Positions 31,933-41,120 are shown, counted from the first letter of the stretch. The stretch: 41,120 nucleotides of DNA from Verrucomicrobiota bacterium (GCA_009886045.1 VFJO01000165.1:1-41120); one strand, 5' to 3'. Notes: generated from the letters alone by a model not told the origin. A program made the numbers and translations.

Positions 31933-33537
31933 TCAGAGAGCAATCACGCGGGCACTGTAGATGTCCGCGTCCGACGAGAGTTTGGCGAGCACATCCGCTC
32001 CCGGCATGCTGTCCAGGTTTAACAGCGTGAGGGCTCGCCCACCCTGCTCTGTGCGGGAGAGACTCATACTGGCGATATTGATTTTCTCGGTTCCAAGCAG
32101 CGTGCCAATATGGCCAACGATGCCGGGGCGGTCGCAGTTTTCGAGCATCAGGACAACACCAGAAGGCGTGACTTCCACAGGATTGCCATTAACCCGCACG
32201 ATACGCGGGTCATTTTTTGCCCCGAAGAATGTGCCACCAAGCGAGACCTTGGTGTCTCCACTGAAGACAGCCACGTGAAGCCACTCATTGAAATCGGTCT
32301 GCTCGCTGGAGCGGACCTCTTGTACATCGAGGCCGATGGTGGATGCCATGCTGCGAACATTGACACTATTCACCTCCTCGCCGCCGGCGTGCTTGAGGAA
32401 TCCAGTGAGGATAGCTCGGCTGATCGCGTCCGTGGGCATCTCGATCGCCTTGCCACCGTAAGTGATCACAACGCGGTCATTGCGCTTTGGAGCGAGTTGC
32501 GCCACGAAGCGTCCCAATTTATCACCGAGAGTAAGGTAAGGCTTCACAACGAGTGCGGTCTTGGCGTCAATACTTGGCATGTTCACAGCATTGCGAATTT
32601 CGCCATCGAGCAGAGCGGCGCGAATCGCTTGAGCAATCTCGATCCCGACATTTTCCTGAGCCTCGGCGGTGCTGGCGCCAAGGTGCGGGGTGAAGACAAT
32701 GTTTGAAAGTTCTCGCAACGGAAACTCGGCAGGCGGCGGCTCGACTTCAAAAACATCGAGGGCAGCAGCTCCGACATGGCCGGACTTGAGGGCATCGTAA
32801 AGGGCTGCTTCGGCAACGAGGCCACCACGAGCACAGTTCACAATACGAACGCCTTTTTTGCAGAGTGCCAAGCGGCGTGCATCCAGCATGTGACGCGTCT
32901 CATCGGTGAGCGGCATGTGCATGCTGATGAAATCAACTTGGGGAAGAAGCGTGTCGATGTCCTCGACCAGCTCGACTTGGAGACTCCGGGCCCGGCTCAC
33001 CGCGAGGTACGGATCATAAGCGAGCACCCGCATGCCGAAAGCCATGGCGCGGCGCGCGAGTTCGGTGCCAATGCGGCCCATGCCAAGGATGCCGAGGGTC
33101 TTGTTGTAAAGTTCGACACCTTCAAATTTTTTCCGATCCCAGCGACCAGCCTTCATGCTGGCATCAGCCTGTGGGATGTTGCGCGCGATGCTGACAAGCA
33201 GCGAAAACGCATGCTCAGCGGTAGAAATGGTATTCCCGCCAGGCGTGTTCATGACGATGACGCCTCGGCGCGTCGCGGCGTCCACATCCACATTATCAAC
33301 CCCCACCCCAGCCCGACCGACTACCTTGAGATTGGTTGCAGCTTCGAGCACGGCGGCCGTGACTTTGGTCTGACTGCGGACGACGAGTGCAGAAAACTCA
33401 GGGATAATTTTGATGATCTCGGCTTCAGGCAGACCGGTCTTGACGACGACCTCGAGCGTGCCGCCAGCGGAGAGTTCGTCAACCCCGCTTTGGGAGACCG
33501 GATCAGCCACGAGAACTTTGGGAGTGGAAAGGGACAT
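31933..33537 (-). CDS. serA: D-3-phosphoglycerate dehydrogenase
   Basis: 534 residues, long form. It catalyses the first step of serine synthesis. Features are the LKVVGRAGVGVDNVDVDAAT strand, the NAD-binding TLGILGMGRIGTELARRAMA segment, DFISMHMPLTDETRHML, NCARGGLVAEAAL with the substrate Arg, and the catalytic His in FTPHLGASTAEAQENV. An intervening ASB domain (about 320-450) and a C-terminal ACT domain (LENCDRPGIVGHIGTLLG) follow, so feedback by serine is possible. The frame stays open upstream to 33696, but ATG 33537 gives the family start MSLSTPKVLVADPVS. It heads the serA-recO-rlpA-CDGSH operon. Confidence 0.96.
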   Translation of the reverse strand: MSLSTPKVLVADPVSQSGVDELSAGGTLEVVVKTGLPEAEIIKIIPEFSALVVRSQTKVTAAVLEAATNLKVVGRAGVGVDNVDVDAATRRGVIVMNTPGGNTISTAEHAFSLLVSIARNIPQADASMKAGRWDRKKFEGVELYNKTLGILGMGRIGTELARRAMAFGMRVLAYDPYLAVSRARSLQVELVEDIDTLLPQVDFISMHMPLTDETRHMLDARRLALCKKGVRIVNCARGGLVAEAALYDALKSGHVGAAALDVFEVEPPPAEFPLRELSNIVFTPHLGASTAEAQENVGIEIAQAIRAALLDGEIRNAVNMPSIDAKTALVVKPYLTLGDKLGRFVAQLAPKRNDRVVITYGGKAIEMPTDAISRAILTGFLKHAGGEEVNSVNVRSMASTIGLDVQEVRSSEQTDFNEWLHVAVFSGDTKVSLGGTFFGAKNDPRIVRVNGNPVEVTPSGVVLMLENCDRPGIVGHIGTLLGTEKINIASMSLSRTEQGGRALTLLNLDSMPGADVLAKLSSDADIYSARVIAL

Positions 33538-33642
33538 TTTCTTTTCTTTCGATATGGTGAATTGTGATTGTGGAATGCCGGCGCGATAAAACGCGTCTGA
33601 GTCGATTTTATGAGATTCCAAGCATCCGCAAATCAATTTTTT

Positions 33643-34374
33643 ATGAAATGGTCTTATCGCATAGCCAGAATTTCCGGAATTGATGTGAGAATTCACGTCA
33701 CTTTTTTGCTTCTCCCAGCGCTTTTTGGATACTCTGGTTGGAGGGATGCTGGGTGGCCGGGAGCAGTTGGCGAGGTTTCCTTTATCGCAGCGCTTTTTGT
33801 GTGTGTGCTACTTCATGAGTTTGGACACGCACTGGCTGGAAGACGATATGGTATTCGCACGCCGGATATCACCTTGCTGCCAATCGGCGGCGTGGCACGC
33901 ATGGAAAGCATCCCAGACAAACCCTCGACCGAACTCGTGATTGCGGTGGCAGGACCCGCTGTGAATGTGGCGATCGCGCTCATATTGACAGCTATCTTGG
34001 CGCTCACGGGGGGGGTTCTAGCAGGCCCAGATAGCACGGGGCGGATCATGCTTCACAATCTGCTTGTCGTGAATTGTGGATTAATTATTTTCAATATGCT
34101 TCCCGCATTCCCGATGGATGGTGGGCGTGTCCTCAGAGCGCTCTTGGCAATGAAACTCAGCCATCTCACTGCTACGCAAATTGCCGGAAGGATCGGCCAA
34201 GTCTTGGCATGCGCCTTGGCGGTGCTGGGATTTTTTGGGAATCCGATGCTCATATTGATCGCACTATTTGTATTCAATGGAGCGCAGCAGGAATTGGAAT
34301 ATGCGATCCAACGCCAAGAGTACAAAAAAATGCTGAAGGATCTCGAGATCAAACACAGGCCATTCGCACAGTGA
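33643..34374 (+). CDS. M50 family (site-2 type) membrane metalloprotease
   Basis: 243 residues from ATG 33643 (MKWSYRIARISGIDVRIHVT, the family start); an ATG at 33610 would add 11 residues. About five or six membrane helices are predicted. The zinc motif HEFGH is at about residues 57-61 and the third ligand is in NMLPAFPMDGGR near 157-163. No CBS domain is attached, unlike many close relatives. These enzymes cut transmembrane segments in the inner membrane, often to release anti-sigma factors; the substrate is unknown. It is divergent from serA with 105 bp between the starts. Confidence 0.93.
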   Translation: MKWSYRIARISGIDVRIHVTFLLLPALFGYSGWRDAGWPGAVGEVSFIAALFVCVLLHEFGHALAGRRYGIRTPDITLLPIGGVARMESIPDKPSTELVIAVAGPAVNVAIALILTAILALTGGVLAGPDSTGRIMLHNLLVVNCGLIIFNMLPAFPMDGGRVLRALLAMKLSHLTATQIAGRIGQVLACALAVLGFFGNPMLILIALFVFNGAQQELEYAIQRQEYKKMLKDLEIKHRPFAQ

Positions 34375-34470
34375 TGGATCGGGCTTCGTTTTCCGATCTC
34401 CTTGCGTTGGGAGTTCGATGCGGCCAAAGTGAGCGCAGCCTCATTTGAATCGTTCGGAGAGGCAACAAGC

Positions 34471-35403
34471 ATGCCACTTCACTTTCTCGTCACACCTGAA
34501 CAAGCCGGACAACGTTTAGACAAATTCCTCGGAACAGAAGCGTCCGATTTTTCACGGGCCCGCCTCCAAGGCTTCATTCGCAATGGCCATGCCCTCGTCA
34601 ACCAATTGGCAGCCAAGCCCTCCTACCCCCTTCGTGCCGGAGATAACATTGTCTTTGAAATTCCTCAGGAAACGATTCCATCACCGTTGGCCGCTCAGCA
34701 CATTCCGATCGATATCCTTTTTGAGGATGAGACGCTGATCGTACTGAACAAACCGGCCGGTCTCGTGGTGCACCCCGGAGCAGGAAACCGCGAGGGCACA
34801 CTTGCAAATGGCCTGCTCTACCATTGTGGCGGATTGGAAATTGTCGGAGGCGAAGGCCGGCCGGGAATTGTACACCGATTGGACAGGGAAACGTCTGGGT
34901 GCCTAGTGGTGGCCAAAACCGAAGCTGCACACAATTCGCTTTCGGCTCAGTTTGCAGCACGGGAGGTGGAGAAATCCTACCTCGCACTTGTCGATGGAAT
35001 CCCTCGCATGCCTCACGGAAAAATCGATGCTGCGATCGGCCGCCACCCCGTGCATCGTCAAAAGATGGCCACTGTCGATCGCGGCCGCGATTCTCTTACC
35101 CACTACCGTGTGCTTGCAAGCCATGAGGGCAAGGCGCTCATCGAGTGCCGCCCACGCACGGGAAGGACGCACCAGATTCGCGTTCATTTAAAACACCTCG
35201 GCCACCCGGTAACCGGCGATCCTCAGTACGGACGGAGGGGGTCTCACGAGCGGCATTTCCTACATGCTTGGAAGCTTGCGTTTAAACACCCACTCACAGG
35301 AAAGCGCGTGCATTATGCCGCCACGCTCTCGCCGGATTTTCCTGTCTGGGCTCTCGATGCCGCGCGAGCCCGCGAGGCCGATCGCATGGAGAAGATTGCG
35401 TGA
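34471..35403 (+). CDS. rluD: RluD-like 23S rRNA pseudouridine synthase
   Basis: 310 residues. An N-terminal S4 RNA-binding domain (GQRLDKFLGTE, LQGFIRNGHALVN) is followed by the RluA-type catalytic domain. IVLNKPAGLVVHPGAGN, then GIVHRLDRETSGCLVVAKTE with the catalytic Asp, and the later RPRTGRTHQIRVHLKHLGHP show this. RluD modifies helix 69 of 23S rRNA; the RluC/RluA relatives cannot be fully excluded. ATG 34471 is chosen because GGAGAGG lies just upstream and the family start follows. The stop overlaps recF as GTGA. Confidence 0.93.
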   Translation: MPLHFLVTPEQAGQRLDKFLGTEASDFSRARLQGFIRNGHALVNQLAAKPSYPLRAGDNIVFEIPQETIPSPLAAQHIPIDILFEDETLIVLNKPAGLVVHPGAGNREGTLANGLLYHCGGLEIVGGEGRPGIVHRLDRETSGCLVVAKTEAAHNSLSAQFAAREVEKSYLALVDGIPRMPHGKIDAAIGRHPVHRQKMATVDRGRDSLTHYRVLASHEGKALIECRPRTGRTHQIRVHLKHLGHPVTGDPQYGRRGSHERHFLHAWKLAFKHPLTGKRVHYAATLSPDFPVWALDAARAREADRMEKIA

Positions 35404-36455
35404 TCAGGGAAGTCCGAATCCACCAGTTCCGCTGTTTCGAAAATCTGGATTTTTTTCCAGCCCCACACCGCACGTGTATCGTGGGACAAAATGCCGAAGG
35501 TAAAACCTCGATTCTGGAGGCCGTATGCGTGCTTCTCCGCCTTCAATCCCCGCGCAGCTCAGCGGCCGCAGATTTGATCCGAAGCGGAGCGGAGGGGTTT
35601 TCTATCGAGGGATGTTTTGCAGATACCCGCCTCCAATACCGCCAGACAGTCGATGGCAGGACCATTTCGATGGATTCAAAAGTCCAAAGCAGATCCGACG
35701 ACTATCTTTCCACAGCTTGCGTCACATGGTTCTCCAATGCCGATCTGGATTTGGTAAAAGGATCGGCCTCCGGGCGAAGGCGGTACCTGGATTTTCTTGG
35801 AACACAATCCGTAACGGGTTACCGCAAGGCTCTGCGCGACTATGACCGCGCCCTACGATCTCGCAATTCCCTACTCAAAGAGGGACGCCCTCGACGCGAG
35901 ATCGCCGCTTTTGATCTGCCTCTCCTCGATGCCGGAAATGTGCTGCTCACAGCGCGTGCGGAGCTCACCGCTGCACTCGCCCCCTTGGCGAGAGCATCAT
36001 GTTTGGAGATCAGCTCGACATCCGATGTCCTTGAAATGAACTACCGACCGGGCTGCAACGGATCTTTTCCAGAAGCACTTGCCGCCTCGCGTCCTGAGGA
36101 GGAGCGTCTCAGGCAAACAGTCTGTGGGCCTCACAGGGATGATTTGGAGCTGCATCTCAACTCTCTCAAAGCGGCACCCTTTGCCTCGGAGGGACAGCAG
36201 AGAACCATCGCCCTCGCGCTCAAGATCGCCCAAGCGCGCCGGATCAAGGATACGCACAACAAATCGCCGGTGCTGCTTTTGGACGATGTGTTTGGAGAAC
36301 TCGACACAACGCGCCGTAATCAATTCCTACACGCTCTGCCGAGCGATGCTCAAACTCTCATAACCACGACATTCCTCGACTGGGCGACGGATGGAGTAGA
36401 GATGGCCGTTTTAAATCTCGCCGGAAAAAAACTCACCCCGGCCATTCCAAAGTGA
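35400..36455 (+). CDS. recF: DNA replication and repair protein RecF
   Basis: 351 residues with a GTG start overlapping the rluD stop. IREVRIHQFRCFENLDF, then the Walker A GQNAEGKTS (about 29-37), the SASGRRRYLDFLGTQSVTGY region, and the C-terminal signature and Walker B in GPHRDDLEL, ASEGQQRTIALALKIAQARR and LLLDDVFGELD identify RecF. It binds single/double-strand DNA junctions and directs RecO/RecR. It is not next to dnaN or gyrB as in many genomes, but between rluD and a flavoprotein gene with 4-bp overlaps at both ends. Confidence 0.94.
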   Translation: MIREVRIHQFRCFENLDFFPAPHRTCIVGQNAEGKTSILEAVCVLLRLQSPRSSAAADLIRSGAEGFSIEGCFADTRLQYRQTVDGRTISMDSKVQSRSDDYLSTACVTWFSNADLDLVKGSASGRRRYLDFLGTQSVTGYRKALRDYDRALRSRNSLLKEGRPRREIAAFDLPLLDAGNVLLTARAELTAALAPLARASCLEISSTSDVLEMNYRPGCNGSFPEALAASRPEEERLRQTVCGPHRDDLELHLNSLKAAPFASEGQQRTIALALKIAQARRIKDTHNKSPVLLLDDVFGELDTTRRNQFLHALPSDAQTLITTTFLDWATDGVEMAVLNLAGKKLTPAIPK

Positions 36456-37648
36456 AGCGGATCGCTGTCATCGGAGGTGGCCCTGCTGGCCTCCGCGCCG
36501 CCGAGGTCGCTGCGCAGGAAAATACCGAGGTCGCGCTCTTCGATGCGAAGCCATCCGTGGGTCGTAAGTTCCTTGTGGCGGGAAAGGGCGGCATGAATAT
36601 TACCCACTCAGAGCCGGTGGAAACCTTCGCCAAGAGGTATTCAGGACCGGAACAGAGCCCAGATTTCTGGGCTTCGGCGCTGTCGGGCTTTTCCCCGCTC
36701 GCACTTCGCGAATGGGCACTAGGCCTAGGAGCGGAGACGTTCGTGGCGGGCAGCAGCAGGGTTTATCTGCACGACCTCAAGGCCGCCACACTCCTTCGCG
36801 CATGGGTCGCAAGGTTGCGCTCGGTGGGGGTTCGCTTTGAGGTGAAACACCGCCTCGTCTCAATTCGGCAGGGCGATGCTCTCGAGCTTGTTTTCTCCAA
36901 TGGATCCATGCACCAAGCGGATGCCGTTATTCTCGCCCTAGGAGGCGGTTCTTGGCCTAGGACGGGCTCCGACGGCCAATGGGCTGAGTTGGTGCAGAGT
37001 TTTGACATCTCCACACGCCCACTTGTGCCAGCCAACTGTGGATGGGAAACATCATGGACCCCCAAGTTTCTCGCCCTCGCTGAGGGAAAGCCCGTGAAAA
37101 ATGTGACCGTAAGCGCTGGCAATTCCACCTTCCAAGGAGAGCTCGTGATCACCCGCTACGGCATCGAGGGCGGACCAATTTATGCTCTGGGAAAAACCCT
37201 CCGCGAGATGTCCCAGCCGATGATATCTATCGATCTGAAACCGGCGCACACCCACGCCCAGCTTGTGGCAAAAATGGAATCTGTTCGGCGAAATTTCACA
37301 ACCGAAGCACGCCATCGATGGAAACTCGGCGACGCGGCATTCGCATTGCTTTCGCGACAAGATTGCACAGATGCGGATGCTCTAGCCCGTGAGGCGAAAA
37401 ACTGCGCGTTGACCTTGAAGGGACCTCGCCCATTGGAGGAAGCCATTTCCAGCGCGGGCGGGATTTGCTGGAGCGAAATTGACTCCGACCTCATGGCTAA
37501 AAAGCTACCGGGCCTTTTTTTTGCCGGAGAAATGATTGATTGGGAGGCCCCCACAGGCGGCTATCTCTTACAGGGATGCTTTGCCACGGGCACGCTTGCA
37601 GCCAAGTCGGCGCTAGCTTGGGTCAAACAACCTCGCGACCAACAATGA
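36452..37648 (+). CDS. BaiN/HI0933-like flavoprotein (NAD(P)/FAD-dependent oxidoreductase)
   Basis: 398 residues with a GTG start overlapping the recF stop. The FAD-binding dinucleotide motif GGGPAGLRAAE is at about 8-18. KFLVAGKGGMNITHSEP, SSRVYLHDLKAATLLRAW, ALGGGSWPRTGSDG, and at the end GLFFAGEMIDWEAPTGGYLL and GCFATGTLAAK are typical of the HI0933/YhiN family, probably the PP_4765-like subgroup. The physiological reaction of most members is unknown. The last 26 bp overlap the 3' end of the convergent NfeD-type gene. Confidence 0.9.
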   Translation: MKRIAVIGGGPAGLRAAEVAAQENTEVALFDAKPSVGRKFLVAGKGGMNITHSEPVETFAKRYSGPEQSPDFWASALSGFSPLALREWALGLGAETFVAGSSRVYLHDLKAATLLRAWVARLRSVGVRFEVKHRLVSIRQGDALELVFSNGSMHQADAVILALGGGSWPRTGSDGQWAELVQSFDISTRPLVPANCGWETSWTPKFLALAEGKPVKNVTVSAGNSTFQGELVITRYGIEGGPIYALGKTLREMSQPMISIDLKPAHTHAQLVAKMESVRRNFTTEARHRWKLGDAAFALLSRQDCTDADALAREAKNCALTLKGPRPLEEAISSAGGICWSEIDSDLMAKKLPGLFFAGEMIDWEAPTGGYLLQGCFATGTLAAKSALAWVKQPRDQQ

Positions 37649-39017
37649 CATTTTGGCCGTTCACCGCCAGAACTTGAATTTTTGTTCCAGCTTCAAGAAA
37701 TTCGCCATTCGTCAGGACGTCGAAAACACAGTCGCCAATTTCAGCACGCCCAGAGGGCCGCAGAATCGAAAGCGCCTTTCCAGTCTCGCCGACCCCGACC
37801 CGTGCCGCTGCACCGAGCTCGGTCATAATCGGTGCGATGGATGGTCCCGCTGGGGAACTCGATGATAAAAACAAACCTCGGAAAAGTGGAATACTAGGAA
37901 GAAATCGTGCCAGAAAACCAATCCCAACCACGCTGGCAACCACTGTGAGCATCATGTTCAGCATAGGAGTCCGAAGCACTTCAAAAGACAACTGAAGCGG
38001 TTGGGCCGGGTACAAATCCGCCATGGAGAAAAACACTGCTGCAATCACCATGAGAACCCCGCCCAGTGCCAAAAAAAAGACACCGGGAAAGAAGATGACC
38101 TCTATCAAAATGCATAGAGCACCCATAAAAAATAGGGCAACCATTTCCAATCCCGTGAGGCCAGCGATGTAATGACCGCCGAAGAAAAGAAGGAAGCAGA
38201 CACCCGAAAGAACGCCTGCGACCCCAAAGCCAGGGGCCTTAAATTCCAGATAAGCCCCCATGATGCCTCCAAGCAAAAACAAAGGTGCGAGCATGGTGAT
38301 CCATTGAGCGACACTCTCGAATCCCGAGGGCTCAATCCTAGTGATGCGGTCAATCGAGAGACCACAAGCTGTGACCATGGAAGCGAGATCGGGAGCGATG
38401 CCAGTGGCCAGAAGTGGCTTGCCTCCAACATCACGAATTGCTTCCTGTGCGCTCAGCGTGAGCAGAGCCCCTTTGGAATTGATAACCTCATCCCCAATCT
38501 TCACCTCCTTATCAAGATTCATAAAACCGTCCACCAGCTCTGGATAGTAGCCGTTTTTCTGGGCCACGCTCCGAAAGTAGCCGGAGTAATAGGACACAAT
38601 CTTTGCATTCATCGTTTCAGAAATCTCCTGCCCGCTTCCAGCAACCGGTGCTGCAGCGCCAATAGCACTCACAGGCGCCATAAAAATTTTTTTGGTTCCA
38701 AGGGCAATGAGCGCACCTGCGGAACCCGCATTCGCATTCACGTAGGTGTAGGCGGGGATGGGACTACCGGAGAACATTTGTACGATTTTTTCAGTCGCCT
38801 TGAGATCGCCTCCTGGAGTGTCCATATCCAAAACAACAGCGGCCGCCGCAACAGCCTCAGCATTTTTCAAGGCCCGGCGCAAAAAGAAAAACTGGGCTTC
38901 ACTCACCACTCCCTTCAATGGCAGGACCACCACCGCACCGGTGGACATCGATTTTTCAGCCGCCTGCAGAGGCAGCAAAGAAGCGATACAAACGAGGCCC
39001 AAAAGATAACATTTCAT
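37623..39017 (-). CDS. NfeD-type membrane-bound ClpP-like serine protease
   Basis: 464 residues from ATG 39017 (a signal peptide ending LQAAEK). The frame is open upstream to 39167, but that would overrun the divergent dnaG start. The N-terminal ClpP-like domain has VVLDMDTPGGDLKATEKIVQ and AGSAGALIALG with the nucleophilic Ser near residue 98. About five membrane helices follow (about 265-400). The C-terminal NfeD OB-fold domain (about 400-464) has GKALSILRPSGRAEIG. This is the long NfeD1b form, thought to act in membrane quality control with stomatin-like partners; no stomatin gene is adjacent here. It ends convergently, overlapping the flavoprotein gene by 26 bp. Confidence 0.92.
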   Translation of the reverse strand: MKCYLLGLVCIASLLPLQAAEKSMSTGAVVVLPLKGVVSEAQFFFLRRALKNAEAVAAAAVVLDMDTPGGDLKATEKIVQMFSGSPIPAYTYVNANAGSAGALIALGTKKIFMAPVSAIGAAAPVAGSGQEISETMNAKIVSYYSGYFRSVAQKNGYYPELVDGFMNLDKEVKIGDEVINSKGALLTLSAQEAIRDVGGKPLLATGIAPDLASMVTACGLSIDRITRIEPSGFESVAQWITMLAPLFLLGGIMGAYLEFKAPGFGVAGVLSGVCFLLFFGGHYIAGLTGLEMVALFFMGALCILIEVIFFPGVFFLALGGVLMVIAAVFFSMADLYPAQPLQLSFEVLRTPMLNMMLTVVASVVGIGFLARFLPSIPLFRGLFLSSSSPAGPSIAPIMTELGAAARVGVGETGKALSILRPSGRAEIGDCVFDVLTNGEFLEAGTKIQVLAVNGQNVIVGREVV

Positions 39018-39069
39018 AATGTAAGAAATCTCCCTCGCTCCCCAGTGCGCCGCAAGGTATTTTAAACAT

Positions 39070-40857
39070 GTGGGACTGATCTCAGAGGAAACAATCCAGC
39101 GAGTCAGCGATGCCAATGACATCGTTGACCTGATCGGCTCGTATTTTCCGCTCAAGCGTGCGGGCACGAGCTTCCGCGCCCTTTGTCCATTCCACCGCGA
39201 AAAGTCACCTTCCTTTCACGTGAACCCCGCCCGGCAGAATTACCACTGCTTCGGATGCGGAGCCGGAGGAGGAGCCCTCCGATTCGTCATGGAGTATGAG
39301 CACTTAGATTTCCCCTCCGCCGTGCGTCGCCTCGCCCAGCGTGTCGGAATTCCGATCATCGAGGACACATCAACGGGAGATGACCACCAGAAACACAACC
39401 TTCGCCAACGCCTTCTGGCCCTGCACGCGGAGACAGCCACATGGTTTCATGATCAGCTCCTAAAATCTCAGGATGCCGCTCCAGCGCGCGATTACCTGAA
39501 GTCGAGGGGCATCACTTCGCAAATTGCCAAATCTTGGCAACTTGGCTTTGCCCCGTCGTCGTGGGATGCCCTACTGACTCATCTTCGCCAACGCAAATTT
39601 TCCTCCGAGGAAATCACTCAAAGCGGGATCGCCTCCTCCAAGGACGAAGCCCCAAGTTCGAAAAGTACGATCTACAGCCGATTTCGAAATCGCATCATGT
39701 TTCCGATCCATAACGACTATGGCGAGGTCATCGCATTCAGCGGACGCATTCTTGAAGCGGATGCCAAGGCCGCCAAATACGTCAATTCCCCTGAAACTCC
39801 CATCTTCAGCAAGGGACGCGTGCTGTACGGACTCGATAAAACCAAGCGCGAACTCATCGAAAAAAAATCTGCTATCGTTTGCGAGGGCCAACTGGATCTC
39901 ATCTCCGCATTTGAAGCGGGGGTAAAAAACGTCATCGCCCCGCAGGGCACAGCTTTTACCGGCGACCAAGCCCGTCTTTTAAAACGCTATGTCGAAACTG
40001 TCCTGCTCTGCTTCGATTCGGATGCCGCAGGTAAAAAAGCTGCCGCGCGCTCCCTGCCCGCACTGCTCTCCCAAGGGTTGCTTGTGAAAATTGTAACTCT
40101 TCCCCAAGGCGAAGATCCCGACTCACTCATCCGGCGCTCTGGACCAGAGGCATTTTTAGAGGTTGTAAATCGGGCTGAAGACTTTTTCGACCACAGCCTC
40201 AGCGAGGCCTTCGCGTCCGGCGAACTCAACGAAAATTCGGGAAAATCACGCCTCATACAGCGTATCGCCCCGCCGCTTGCACTCATTCAAGATGACGTCT
40301 TGCGAGAGACCATTCTTGGGCGCATCGCGTCTCGACTCGGCCTTCCCCAGCCATCAATCCGCGTTGCCATGAAGGCTCCGGCTATCGAACAAGAGGAAAC
40401 GCTGAGGCCCCGAAGTACGGAAAATCTCGTCCTCTCCGCCGGCATGGAAATGCTCTGCCGCCTTGCACTCAGTAGCTGCGAGGTGAGGACATGGCTACGC
40501 ACTCAACCTCCGCTGGCAGATTTCGAGACAGGAGGCGCTTTGATTAACAAACTTTCCCAAGCCGCCTACGAAGATGCGGCCCCTCCCCCACCCACTCTCT
40601 TGGCTCAACTCACAGAGCCCGAAGAACGCCTAATCTCTGGGATGGACATCCACCGATCAACGCCCGACCCACTCGATCGAACTCAACAATTGCTCCAAGG
40701 CCTCCAAGTGCAGCAACTCACCCGCGAAATTGAGGGCCTCAAGAGCCGGATCGCAGATCCAGACGTCCCATCCCACGAGCGACAAAAAATTCAAAAACAA
40801 ATCCTTGACCTCACGATCCGTGTGGCGGATGTTCGTCGGCCTTTTCTCCAAGCCTAA
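39070..40857 (+). CDS. dnaG: DNA primase DnaG
   Basis: 595 residues with a GTG start. An N-terminal CHC2 zinc finger (C39, H42, C60, C63) sits in ALCPFHREKSPSFHV and YHCFGCGAGGG. The catalytic core follows with YVNSPETPIFSKGRVLYGLD. The TOPRIM domain shows IVCEGQLDLISAFEAG and the acidic CFDSDAAGKKA. A C-terminal helicase-binding-like region from about 430 is less conserved. It makes the RNA primers for replication. It is divergent from the NfeD-type gene with 52 bp between, and it is followed after 11 bp by a Lys/Ala/Pro-rich gene. Confidence 0.97.
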   Translation: MGLISEETIQRVSDANDIVDLIGSYFPLKRAGTSFRALCPFHREKSPSFHVNPARQNYHCFGCGAGGGALRFVMEYEHLDFPSAVRRLAQRVGIPIIEDTSTGDDHQKHNLRQRLLALHAETATWFHDQLLKSQDAAPARDYLKSRGITSQIAKSWQLGFAPSSWDALLTHLRQRKFSSEEITQSGIASSKDEAPSSKSTIYSRFRNRIMFPIHNDYGEVIAFSGRILEADAKAAKYVNSPETPIFSKGRVLYGLDKTKRELIEKKSAIVCEGQLDLISAFEAGVKNVIAPQGTAFTGDQARLLKRYVETVLLCFDSDAAGKKAAARSLPALLSQGLLVKIVTLPQGEDPDSLIRRSGPEAFLEVVNRAEDFFDHSLSEAFASGELNENSGKSRLIQRIAPPLALIQDDVLRETILGRIASRLGLPQPSIRVAMKAPAIEQEETLRPRSTENLVLSAGMEMLCRLALSSCEVRTWLRTQPPLADFETGGALINKLSQAAYEDAAPPPPTLLAQLTEPEERLISGMDIHRSTPDPLDRTQQLLQGLQVQQLTREIEGLKSRIADPDVPSHERQKIQKQILDLTIRVADVRRPFLQA

Positions 40858-40868
40858 CGGAAAGCAGA

Positions 40869-41120
40869 TTGAAAACAAAAACTACCTCTTCAAAAAGCCC
40901 GTCCCGTCCGGCGGCTAAAACTGCAGCAACAAAGAAGCCAACGAAGGTTTCCAAGCCAGCTGCCAAGCTCCACTCTAAGCTCGCCAAGGCGCTGCCGCGG
41001 AAAGCCGCCAAGCCAAGCGCTAAAAAGCCTGCCTCTCCCAAGGTGCTCAGCAGGCCGCCAAAACCTTTGGCTAAGAAAAGCGTCGCCAAAAAAACCGCCG
41101 CCAAAAAGCCCGCCCCTAAA
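40869..41120 (+). CDS. Lys/Ala/Pro-rich N-terminus of the gene after dnaG, partial
   Basis: 84 codons run to the window edge from a TTG at 40869 with GGAAAG 8 bases before it; no stop is reached. The text is almost only Lys, Ala, Pro, Ser and Thr, with repeated AAKKPA/KPSAKKPA-like units, as in histone H1-like tails. The position directly after dnaG is the classical place of rpoD, and sigma-70 proteins of some Verrucomicrobiota carry such basic N-terminal extensions (recollection). A histone-like DNA-binding protein is the alternative. The visible part has no domain that would decide. Confidence 0.6.
   Translation, partial: MKTKTTSSKSPSRPAAKTAATKKPTKVSKPAAKLHSKLAKALPRKAAKPSAKKPASPKVLSRPPKPLAKKSVAKKTAAKKPAPK

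Overview
The window reads as a chromosomal segment of a flagellated Gram-negative bacterium, most likely of the Verrucomicrobiota (inference). The signs are a PEP-CTERM protein beside a pseudopilin of the type common in Verrucomicrobiota and Planctomycetota, outer-membrane-type flagellar rings (FlgH/FlgI), a FliW-CsrA pair, and a dnaG followed by a Lys/Ala/Pro-rich reading frame. I see no rRNA, tRNA, CRISPR array or transposase.

Region 1 (1-11914) is a surface-polysaccharide locus built as two convergent operons. The plus operon is rfbH (3' part), a sugar-nucleotide SDR, a TylF-type methyltransferase and a transketolase split into two genes, with overlapping start and stop codons. It looks able to make a 3,6-dideoxy, possibly branched and methylated, sugar. 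It is interrupted between rfbH and the SDR by a cassette of about 1.1 kb carrying an ORF6N protein, and the cassette is bracketed by a 37-bp duplication of the rfbH tail. The minus operon (11914 down to 5346) encodes a giant three-domain glycosyltransferase, two FkbM-like methyltransferases and a GT61-like transferase. It is visibly richer in A+T at its distal end.

Region 2 (11915-19889) starts with a 505-bp non-coding gap. It then holds a polar amino-acid ABC importer (ATPase plus a fused binding protein-permease) with a rhomboid protease at the end of the operon, and a divergent run of proC, a TPR protein, a D,D-carboxypeptidase and a UvrD/PcrA helicase.

Region 3 (about 20000-22065) is the most unusual part. 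A short cobalamin-riboswitch-like leader with a terminator precedes a PEP-CTERM protein and then a pseudopilin-like protein. This suggests a B12-responsive surface system.

Region 4 (22250-30500, minus strand) is a flagellar rod/ring/hook-junction operon: flgF-flgG-flgA-flgH-flgI-flgJ-flgN-flgK-flgL-fliW-csrA. A good sigma-54-type promoter sits just upstream of flgF.

Region 5 (30567-41120) is housekeeping. The minus operon serA-recO-rlpA-CDGSH protein ends in a clear terminator. The plus genes are an M50 protease and the tightly overlapping rluD-recF-flavoprotein run. An NfeD-type membrane protease is convergent to these and divergent from dnaG. The window ends in the Lys/Ala/Pro-rich start of the gene after dnaG, possibly rpoD.
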